NCBI GenBank assembly: GCA_964537285.1
Contig: CAZHZT010000053.1
Coordinates: forward strand, 1-35,669
Source: CAZHZT01 sp964537285
GTDB taxonomy: Bacteria; Bacteroidota; Bacteroidia; Chitinophagales; Saprospiraceae
DNA: 35,669 nucleotides
Direction: 5' to 3'
Shown: piece after piece, positions 15,752 to 23,845 of the stretch
How the letters are laid out: each line of letters starts with the position of its first letter
Position numbering within the stretch: position 1 is the first letter of the stretch
The notes under the pieces: model-generated
The model's input: only the letters and a program-made list of their open reading frames with translations
Told to the model about the DNA's origin: nothing
The model's database searches: none
Made by a program: the position numbers and the translations under genes

Positions 15752-16845
15752 TCAAGGTCTTTGAGGGGTAAAGAAATAGATCATTTGTTTTTGGTAATTC
15801 AGGGCGATGGGCCGGGGGGCAAAATAATCAAAACCGAGGACACCGTCAAGTGAGGTATTAAAAGCCATGCTTACTTCTTTCATGTTGGTGAGAAGGGTAT
15901 TCATTGCCCCTGAGGGAATGCGGCCGATTTTAACGTGAAAAAGCCGGCCAGCAATGACCTCCGTTTTTCCTTGTCCGGCACCTGCCAGGTTAATACGTTT
16001 TAAAATTTCAAAACTTTTCAATATGGATTTTTTCACTTTACTGTGCAAAAGATTGATTTCGGCTCCTGAGTCCAGGCAGAAAATCAATGACTCATCATTA
16101 ATTTTGGCCTCTACTGTTAATACATGGCCTTTTCTGGGTGCTTCTACGCTATCTACCGGGTTACATAGATAGGGGTTCTTATCAAGCGTATTACCGCTTT
16201 TATCGAGGCGGCAAAGGATGAGCGTTTTATTATTGTAATCAAAAAAGATTTCAAAGTCTTTTAAAATATTGGGTAGTGGGTAAAACCGGTTGATGAGGAG
16301 TGTTAACCTTAAGTTGTAAAGCTTATTAGATAAATCCATCAACGGATTCTACCCACTACCAAATATTGTAACCGATCATCCCCAGCAAGCGGATTTTTTT
16401 GCTTTCTTCGATATGGGATAGATCTAAAATATCTGCGGAGATATTGGAAAATCGGTATAAATCCCAATAAAGAGAATTGACGGTTTTGGCTTTCACATTG
16501 GTCACAATGCCTGTAGTGCCTACGGAAGCCACTTCGGATCGATCATAGCCGCCTTTAAAATACTTGTTATTGAGAAGTAATCTTTCCGCGCCTGTATCTC
16601 CCCGTCATGCCTTCGGCAGTAGCAGAAACAATGATCAGGCGTCCTACCGTCTTAAAAGGGATACGGATTGTGTTGTTAGTATAGACAGCCGTTTGTGTAA
16701 AATGGAAGCTTTTGATAATTTCACTCTCCTTGTTGGGAGGATCAAGCGTGATGTGCGTATATGCCAAGGCACTACTCCCCCATCCTGTGGCAGCGGTCAT
16801 TGCCACAAGAACTATTATTTGCCTAATGTATGGACTAATTTTCAT
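15752..16845 (-). pseudogene. Tandem retropepsin-like aspartyl protease, broken by frameshift and MITE
   Basis: Reads from 16845 with a signal peptide (RQIIVLVAMTAATGWGSSAL). Near 16600 the frame shifts, apparently with a small deletion just before the first catalytic motif DTGAERLLLN, which is readable in another frame. That frame runs to RLLGMIGYNI, where the 89-bp MITE (16272-16360) interrupts it; past the MITE the text resumes LKDFEIFFDYNN. A second protease domain follows with LDSGAEINLL (about 16065) and LDGVLGFDYF. Two D[ST]GAE motifs in one chain imply a single-chain pseudo-dimer of retropepsin folds (inference). The open frame 16342-15752 starts inside the MITE and is unlikely to give an active enzyme. 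Confidence 0.8.
16272..16360 (-). mobile_element. 89-bp MITE, copy B, inserted in the protease gene
   Basis: Reverse-complement copy of 13919-14007, with 87 of 89 bases matching and the same GGTAGTGGGTA terminal repeats. The direct repeat AAATATTG flanks it on both sides (16264-16271 and 16361-16368). Removing the element and one repeat rejoins the protease frame as GYN-I-LKDFEIF, so the insertion event can be reconstructed exactly. The high identity between the two copies suggests recent activity. Confidence 0.92.
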
Positions 16846-16882
16846 AATTATGCTACTTGATCATATAAAGATAGTACCAAAA

Positions 16883-17299
16883 TTAGGTTAAAGCAAGGGA
16901 AAAGGACCCGTTTTGTCGACTAAAAAAAGGTTGTATTATATGAAGCGCCACTTGCTTATTATCGGCATAAAGTCCTTCTCTCGCTTTGTAGCCGTTTTCA
17001 TGCCAGTAAGTTGCTTGTCCTTCTCGATTTTTCAAAGACTTTTTATCGAATCGTACTTCAGCGGTGATTTGAGGGCCATTGACATCGTCCATATAAAATT
17101 CACGCAGTATATAGTTTTTTTTATCTTTACGCGTAACTACATAGTGATACCAGCTGCGAATTTCAACTTCGCCTTCATCGAAAAAAGTGCTGAACCGGCC
17201 TTTGAAGCGATCGTCACTGAGGTTGAAGAATTTTTGGGCATTCAATTGATTAATAGAACAGAATGCGATTAATAGAACTAGACAAATGTTTTTGATCAT
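16883..17299 (-). CDS. Small exported MORN/YwqK-like repeat protein, probably C-terminally truncated
   Basis: The start at 17299 gives a signal peptide (IKNICLVLLIAFCSINQLNA); the frame stays open upstream to 17389 without family support. The mature part shows a MORN-variant repeat: GQATYWHENGYKAREGLYAD, preceded by WYHYVVTRKDKKNYILREFY. Such repeats normally continue with G.W..YY..G, but here the text after DNKQV turns into unrelated residues (ALHIIQPFFSRQNG) and stops, suggesting a frameshift near 16955. About 138 residues. It lies directly upstream of the decayed protease gene on the same strand. Function unknown. Confidence 0.55.
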   Translation of the reverse strand: MIKNICLVLLIAFCSINQLNAQKFFNLSDDRFKGRFSTFFDEGEVEIRSWYHYVVTRKDKKNYILREFYMDDVNGPQITAEVRFDKKSLKNREGQATYWHENGYKAREGLYADNKQVALHIIQPFFSRQNGSFSLALT

Positions 17300-17386
17300 G
17301 ATGTTTTTAATGGTTTTGTGCAAGGCTATAACTAGTGATCGAAATAACAAGCGCTTAATTGGGAAAGTTCCCTGAGGTGCAACAAA

Positions 17387-17420
17387 CATGAGTCATCCCG
17401 AAAATTCGGGATGACTCATG
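17387..17420. repeat. CATGAGTCATCCCGAA hairpin, second copy
   Basis: CATGAGTCATCCCGAA (17387-17402) pairs exactly with TTCGGGATGACTCATG (17405-17420) around AA. It differs from the hairpin at 5274-5311 by one compensated base pair (GAGTC/GACTC versus GAATC/GATTC). Confidence 0.65.
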
Positions 17421-17461
17421 CTTGTAAAAACCTCTACAATTCCTATTAACCAAACACTTAC

Positions 17462-17487
17462 CTACTTTTTCCTTGATGAAAAAGTAG
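17462..17487. repeat. CTACTTTTTC hairpin motif before the nuclease gene end
   Basis: CTACTTTTTC (17462-17471) pairs with GAAAAAGTAG (17478-17487) around a 6-base loop and is followed by CAAAAAATCAAGG. It sits 20 bases beyond the stop of the minus-strand ATPase/nuclease gene and could act as its terminator. From memory, similar motifs are scattered in many Bacteroidota genomes; a genome search would settle this. Confidence 0.4.
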
Positions 17488-17506
17488 CAAAAAATCAAGG
17501 CTGTAT

Positions 17507-19036
17507 TCAACTTTCCACCCTCCATTCCTCCACCGCCTTCTTCTCCGTCGAAAAGTTAATGCCCACGGCCACTTTTTCTTTTTCTGAATCCTGATAAGGT
17601 GCCAGGTAGCCCTTTTCGCGAATCTGCTGAAGCGCTGCTTCCGCGCTGCCATCCAGCTTGAACTCAAAGGCGTAAATGTAGTGTTCATTCTCTACCAGCG
17701 CGTCGCAGCGACCCTGGGAGGTGTGCACTTCTGATCGGATATAGGTACCCAGCAAAGAAAAGATAAGGTGGACGAGCGCGTGATAGAAGTGCTCATTTTC
17801 CTTTTGCCAGAGATCGTAGGGGATGGAGGCAAAAAGGCTATTTAGCGTAGCCACCACTTTTTCGATATCTTTCACGGCAAGGGCCTTAGCCATTGCCACG
17901 ACTGGAGCAAGGGCATTACCCGGGTATTTTTCCTGATAAACCAATAGTAAGTGCTGTTGCATAGAAAAGCGAACCTCCTGATTGGGATACCGAAGAACGT
18001 ATTGACGGTAAGTCTTATCAAAATGATCAATAGTCAGGTAGCCAGTCTGGAAAAGTACACTGATGGGGTCAAGGGCGCTAGCATGGAAGCTGGTCAGCTG
18101 CTCCGGGCTAGCTTCTGCCAGTTCAACATCATAGTACTGATGCTTACGCATCTCTCTGACCAGGAAGGTTGGCGTGCCTGTTTCGAACCAGAAGTTTTGA
18201 AAGGCCTGAGCATCCAAAAACCGAAGCAGCGAGAAAGGGTTATACAATCGATCCACGCCATTCCAGGAATAGCCGTTGTACCAACGCTTTACTTTTTCTA
18301 AAAGGGAAGGAAGTGACAAGTTTTCTTGATCGGCAATATACTTTAGAGGTTCAGAAAAATAAGCCTCCACTTCCTCCTGTGTAATGCCGAGCAAAGTGTC
18401 CGTGTACCGGTGCAAGCTAATATTGCTCAGATTATTTAATTCCGAGAAGATACTCACTTTTGAAAAAGCCGACACCCCGGTAATAAAGACCAATTCGAGA
18501 TAGGGGTCGCTGTCTTTAATCACCGAATAAAAGCTCTTTAGCGTTTCCCGATTGGTTTCGGCCTGTTCGATATCATCCAGGTAGTCGATGATCGGCTTAT
18601 CGTATTCATCAACGAGCAGCACTACTTTTTTTTCTTTTCCTTTTTGCTGGATAAGCGATTTAAACTTTTGATCGTAGCTGGTATCCGGAAGGCTTACGCC
18701 CAACTCCTCCGCGGCTGCTTCCAACATATTATGAATAGCCTTCTCCAGCCCAAGGGTGCTTACCCCCTGACTACTGAATTTCAGGCAAATCACCGGATGC
18801 TGATCATCCCAATCCCATTGATCTTCGATCCAAAGCCCTTTGAATAGCTCTTTTTGCCCGCTGTACAGCTCTTTTATAGTCGATAGCAGCAGCGATTTGC
18901 CAAAGCGGCGTGGCCGGGAAAGGAAGAAGTAATCTCCGTTTTTCAATAGGTTAAAAATTTGCTCTGTTTTATCTACATAGACAAAGCCTTCCTCGCGTAT
19001 TTTGCGAAAATCTTGTATGCCGATTGGATATTTCAT
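17507..19036 (-). CDS. AAA-ATPase-like / PD-(D/E)XK nuclease family protein (DUF1703 type), copy 1
   Basis: A 509-residue protein with an N-terminal AAA-ATPase-like domain and a C-terminal PD-(D/E)XK nuclease-like domain. Walker A is RPRRFGKS (41-48), Walker B is VVLLVDEYD (138-146), with GVSAFSKVSIFSELNN (187-202) as a sensor-like segment. The nuclease motif is D445 (GRCDAL) with E458-x-K460 (FEFK). The family is often present in many copies per Bacteroidota genome and its role is unknown. The paralog at 32794-34296 is nearly identical for residues 36-195 and 306-472 but diverged between (about 205-305) and near both ends. Intact. Confidence 0.9.
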   Translation of the reverse strand: MKYPIGIQDFRKIREEGFVYVDKTEQIFNLLKNGDYFFLSRPRRFGKSLLLSTIKELYSGQKELFKGLWIEDQWDWDDQHPVICLKFSSQGVSTLGLEKAIHNMLEAAAEELGVSLPDTSYDQKFKSLIQQKGKEKKVVLLVDEYDKPIIDYLDDIEQAETNRETLKSFYSVIKDSDPYLELVFITGVSAFSKVSIFSELNNLSNISLHRYTDTLLGITQEEVEAYFSEPLKYIADQENLSLPSLLEKVKRWYNGYSWNGVDRLYNPFSLLRFLDAQAFQNFWFETGTPTFLVREMRKHQYYDVELAEASPEQLTSFHASALDPISVLFQTGYLTIDHFDKTYRQYVLRYPNQEVRFSMQQHLLLVYQEKYPGNALAPVVAMAKALAVKDIEKVVATLNSLFASIPYDLWQKENEHFYHALVHLIFSLLGTYIRSEVHTSQGRCDALVENEHYIYAFEFKLDGSAEAALQQIREKGYLAPYQDSEKEKVAVGINFSTEKKAVEEWRVES

Positions 19037-19145
19037 ATAGGTAAAGATAGGAGTTTTTAGGTAAAAAAGTGGGAAAACCCATTCTCCGGCATTTTTTTAC
19101 AGATAGCTGCGGCTTCGCCAATTTTTCACCCTATAGACTTTTTCC

Positions 19146-20930
19146 TTACCTTATCTCTTCTTTGAACTTTATATTGTACAGGCCTACGACCATCATCGTA
19201 AATACACTTAATCCAAACAAGAAAAACGCCCATTGCCCCATTGTCGGGATTGTGACAGTTCCCATCAAATTGACTATGCAACCGGGTTCATCTTCATCAT
19301 CGTTCAAAATGGTTAGGGTTCCGCTGTAAGCTTGTTCGGCTGTTGGCGAAAAGCGCAATGTAAGCACTTCCTGCTGGCTCGGAGGAATATAGAAGGGCGT
19401 CATTGGCTCATTTTCAATTGTGAAAACTGAATCGCCTCCAAAGGCGAAGGATGTAATATTGAGGCTCCCAAGCCCTTCATTACGGATCACTAACTGGCGA
19501 TAGCTGTTTTGCCCGGGATCAACCCTCACAAAGAAGAAGTCGCTTCCACAAGCCAGATCAGTGATCCCGGTGAGCAATTGGATTTCTGGTGGGGGCACTC
19601 TAAAAAAGGTGACCTCCATGGAGTCCCTTTTTTGACTGTATCCACAGTCTACTGCAGAAAATATCCCTTGCAGCTCTCCCATCCAAAGTGGATCGAGCAA
19701 GGTCGTCGTCCATACGCCCTCGACATCCACCTCAACCAGAAATGGGGAAAACTCCACAATGAATGGGTCAACCACACTGCCAACAGCTCCGGCAGGGACA
19801 AACGCCAGCCCGGGAGCTTTAGTGTGGAGATATTCGTGTTCAGCGTCGAAGAATTCGAAAGTTACCTCGCCGCTCCCTAAATTGGCCAGGGTGAGAAAAA
19901 ACAAGCTTTCTCCACCAACGTTCACAGGACTGGCTGAGCCAGCTAACTGCCCGTTGACAAAGCCGGCAAGCAGGTCGGATGAGCCATCGAAGGCTTTTCC
20001 TCCAAAATCTGCCCTGACAACAAGGCTCATCGAACCGGAATTGGTATTTGGCTGAGGCCATACCGGAGTGGGTATGTCATCCTCCGGCAAGATCAATTCC
20101 ACCGAATATTCAAGGCATGGCCCCCCGAAGGTAACATACTCGTCCAAATCTCCACCCGGGAAGGGCAAATAGTCGCGAAAAAACCAAGCCGGCATCTTAG
20201 CAAATACTGGCAGGCCATAGTCTTCCTCCACCGTGAAGCGGATCCATTGGCTAGCAAAATAGCCATTGGCCGTACCGGTCTCCGTCACAGTGACCAGCAG
20301 GCTGTCCGTTCCTGTCCACGCAGGATCTAAAGGCGTAACGATCAGACCGTTATTCCCATTAATATTTCCTTGCAGGTTAGGACTTGTGCCGACAGACCAA
20401 ACCACCGGGTCATTGTCCTGGGTAACCAAAAAGTTTTCCAGCACAATTTCAGGGAAGGGAATGCCTGTAAGTGTCGTATCGGAAGGGATAGGCAAAAGGC
20501 TAATTGGAAAATCGCTGGCCAAAGATACATTCACCTTAAACCCGAGTGGAAAACCGCCTACCTGCCCATTCTTCACAAAAACCGCCTCTTCCAAGGCCGG
20601 GAGAACGTTGTCAGCGTCAGACAAATAAACCCGGAAGCTGAGCATTTCACCCGTAACTACATTGGAATGAACCGTGAGAAAATAATAAGCTTGCCCTCCT
20701 ATAATAAAAGGACTAGCCACGCCTCTTAGCTCATTGCCCACAAATGCACCAAGAATATTCTCGGCGCCATTCTCTGGTAGCCCATCTACTTGGATCTGGG
20801 CAGTGATACTCATACTATTGACAAAAGAAGGTGCGTTGACCGACCAATTAGGCCCCTGAGCTTTGACCTTATTGACTCCTGGCAGGATTATAATTCCTGC
20901 CAGGAGAAGATATATTTTTATAACATACAT
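19146..20930 (-). CDS. Surface protein with choice-of-anchor/ASH-like domain and IPTL-CTERM-like tail
   Basis: Begins with a signal peptide (KIYLLLAGIIILPG, then VKAQ). Two copies of a recurring module (about residues 35-112 and 298-367; LGAFVGNELRGVA and LAGFVNGQLAGSA) are followed by an Ig/ASH-like domain (YRQLVIRNEGLGSLNITSF ... GTLTILNDDEDEPGC). The C-terminus has PTMGQWAFFLFGLS, a membrane segment and a basic tail, resembling an IPTL-CTERM sorting signal. About 594 residues. The ATG at 20930 lies inside a longer open frame (19146-23819): upstream sequence reads in frame from the preceding gene's T9SS domain. It may use its own start or be a fusion. Ligand unknown. Confidence 0.7.
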   Translation of the reverse strand: MYVIKIYLLLAGIIILPGVNKVKAQGPNWSVNAPSFVNSMSITAQIQVDGLPENGAENILGAFVGNELRGVASPFIIGGQAYYFLTVHSNVVTGEMLSFRVYLSDADNVLPALEEAVFVKNGQVGGFPLGFKVNVSLASDFPISLLPIPSDTTLTGIPFPEIVLENFLVTQDNDPVVWSVGTSPNLQGNINGNNGLIVTPLDPAWTGTDSLLVTVTETGTANGYFASQWIRFTVEEDYGLPVFAKMPAWFFRDYLPFPGGDLDEYVTFGGPCLEYSVELILPEDDIPTPVWPQPNTNSGSMSLVVRADFGGKAFDGSSDLLAGFVNGQLAGSASPVNVGGESLFFLTLANLGSGEVTFEFFDAEHEYLHTKAPGLAFVPAGAVGSVVDPFIVEFSPFLVEVDVEGVWTTTLLDPLWMGELQGIFSAVDCGYSQKRDSMEVTFFRVPPPEIQLLTGITDLACGSDFFFVRVDPGQNSYRQLVIRNEGLGSLNITSFAFGGDSVFTIENEPMTPFYIPPSQQEVLTLRFSPTAEQAYSGTLTILNDDEDEPGCIVNLMGTVTIPTMGQWAFFLFGLSVFTMMVVGLYNIKFKEEIR

Positions 20931-23819
20931 ACCGGAAGCCAAGCCGGACACTTCCCACCTCAAGCTGTTCCAGCCGGTTTTTGCATCTATTTCTACCATT
21001 TTTACCAAATTTCCGGTGGCGTCTACCATAGTCACAATCGCTTCCCCGCTATCCGGTGTTCTGAAGCTAACATTAGTAATGCCGCTAAAAGGATTCGGCC
21101 AAACCAGTAAATCGTTCTCCAAACCTTTTGATTCCACAGTGGATACCTCAAAGTCAAGTGTAAAAGGAATTGGAGTTTCGACTGTACCTTCCTGCCCGTC
21201 AATGGAAAACCACATGGCTTCGTTCAAATCAAAAATGTTGTCGTCATCAGCCTCATTTAATTTGAAACGCAAAGGCTCGCCAGACTGGTTGGCGTAGATG
21301 GTCAGGAAGAACATCCATTCCCCCAGGGCTTCGATGTATATAGCAGGCGCAACACCTCTTACCTCTCCATTGACAAAGGCACCGAGAGTCATTCCTTCTT
21401 TGGTAAGGTTGTAATCATCTTCTGATAATACCCCAACCATAATCATGGTGTGCTCAAAATCAGCGGGGGTGACCTCCCACGGAGAATAGGATACCGTTCT
21501 GGTTTCTACGATTTCATGTTTAAAATTACCGACATCCGGGTACACCAGAATATCGGGATTGGTGCTCTTCAGCAGGTATCCTTTCGGAGCCTGCATGAAA
21601 TCGAGGTTACCAATCCAGCCGAATCCTGCAAGATACTGTGCGAAGGCCGTTTGGCTCTTGATCAGGTCGCCATTAAGAGGTGTTAGGGAAGCAAGAGCCT
21701 CATCCACTGTTAATGCATCTTGGGGCAGGTAACTAATCCAATTCCACCCTGGCTGGATGGGTATTTCGATATTCGTATAGTCAATAGGAGTACCGACTAG
21801 AGAAATCATGTCTGGTACATCTGCCTGGAACTGGTACATGGAGATATTGCCGAGGTCGATCAGCGAACCAATCCATTGGTTAAGCGGATCACCGATATAG
21901 CTAGCAAAAGCGGTTTGGCTTTTGATAAGATCATTTTCAGGATGTTCGAGACTCACCAGCACAGAGTCCAAGTCAGAATTAGGGAATCCAAGGTTGAAGG
22001 AAATCCAATTCCACCCTGTATGCAAGGGGATCTCCCGCAGTATTAGCCCATTGGTGTGCAATACCTGCGGTTCGTTAGGGGTACCTATCAGTTCATCCGC
22101 GGCGAAAGGGAAGCTTTCCAGGACTTGGCCGTATAGGGCGCATTCGTTGGCATCCCAGATTTGGAAGGTCACATCCGCGTCGAGGAAATTATCGCTATAG
22201 ACCGTCAGGAAGGCTTCGTAGCGGTCAAGGGAAGGAACATATTCCACATAGGCTTTACCTCTCAGTTCTCCATCAATGAATGCAGCCACAATGTCCATAT
22301 CATCTTCCGACACATCGCCCTGAATATTCAGTTCGAGTGTAAAGTTCATACTGTAGGTAAAGGCCGTCGCGTCGAATTCCCAGATTGGGGAAGGACACAA
22401 AACTCGGTAGTCCACCTCAATGGCCTTATTCCCATCGGTTCCCACTACATTGATCTCGGATAAATATTCATTTTGCGGCAGGTCATCTGGGAAATTGAAT
22501 GTGATGGTCTTCAATTCTCCCGGTTCTAATGTGCCGTTAAGTGGAAAAACATTCATCCAAACCGGAACAGGGCCGTAATTTACCGATCCGTCCGGATTGT
22601 CAATCCGTGGCCCTGTAATGGTATAGTCAAGAGGAGTACCGCTATTGTTGACAATCTTCCTGGTGACGGTCAGCCCCGAACCTTCGATAACAGATTCGGA
22701 TATATTAGACCCGGCCTGCCACCGGAGCGGGTTGAGGTCAACGAGGAATTCCCATTCCTTGTAATTAACCTCGGAACTACCGGGCCCACCTACTGGCACT
22801 TCCATTTCATTGCCCGCGAGATCCTTTACCGCTGTTGCCCTGGCCTTCAGGACTTTGTCGTTAATAAACTTGGATTGCACTTCCGGGGTAATGATGATCT
22901 TATCACCTACACATTGATGGCTGAAGGGCACCAATGCCCCAGTTTCCGTATTTATCAAAGCGATGTTATTCAGATTGATATTGGAGCCGATCCCATCCGC
23001 TGCTAAGACTTCGTTGCAATTAATCAACTCATTGAAGGTGATCGAAATTTCGTCGCCAGGCGACAGGATGCCGTCAGCTGGTTGTGGTGCGCCAAAAAGT
23101 CCGGGCGCTTCAGTTTCCTTGATAACTTTTATAACTTCAGAAATACCGGGTGACAGATTGCCGCCAATAGTGCCTGAACAATCCGCCACAGCCCTCAATT
23201 CATAAGCGCCGTCCTCAAGCTCCATCATATCCCATTGTACAATCTTGAAGACTGGATCGTTGGCAAAGCTGGACGCAGGCAGTTCCAGGATGTTGATCCA
23301 GGAACCGTCGCCTTCCATGAGGCGATATTGAAGACGCACCACATCAAGGTCAGGATCCTGATTGTCGTACTCCGTCAAGGTCACAAAAAGATTTTCATTG
23401 CTCGGGGTAACGACGTGGTTCTGCAAGGGAAATGAAATGTCGATTGGTGAACAGGGTTCAACGAAATAAACATCTAATTCCAGAGGTAGGTAGAAACGGC
23501 TGTAGATCTCCTTCTCACCATTCGCTGCCGCTTCCGACTGAAAATCGTCGTAAATCAAAAAGCCACTACCGTTTTGTAAGTCAAATCCTACTGACTCGGA
23601 ATGATCAATTTGACAAGCGGTAGCAAAATACAACTCCAGGTCTTCAAAGGTGAACTGCCCGGTATTGGGATGTTCCACAGTTATCGTCTTTTGAATGGAT
23701 TCATTTCCGATGAACTGAAATTCGATCGGAGTGATCAACGGCTGGCCATCCACCTTGATAATGGCGCCATCGGGATTGCCGCCTTCATCGACTCCCAGTT
23801 CATATACCAAACCATCCAC
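20931..23819 (-). CDS. C-terminal part of the giant T9SS surface protein, frameshifted from 23846-28126 and joined in frame to the next gene
   Basis: Continues the protein encoded at 28126-23846 after a -1 frame change near 23845; the continuation VTLGSIGPNGVDGLVYELG is readable upstream of the nominal GTG start at 23819. Contents in order, numbered from 23819: an SbsA/Big_5 Ig-like domain (about 236-360), the recurring module (487-563), two repeats with GWNWIS and DLIKSQTAFA (601-640, 691-730), a second module (788-865), and a T9SS type A sorting domain (VWPNPFSGITNVSFR to SGLASGMYVIKI, about 905-967). The domain lacks its usual C-terminal end: the frame runs straight into the next signal peptide. 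Secretion by T9SS is therefore doubtful in the present form. Confidence 0.75.
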
Positions 23820-23845
23820 GCCATTAGGCCCGATGCTACCCAGGG

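Noticed and set aside
16272..16342. Start of the 196-residue protease frame (MMDLSNKLYNL...) as a genuine N-terminus
   Set aside because: These residues are encoded by the MITE, and the same DNA occurs in a non-coding gap at 13919-14007.
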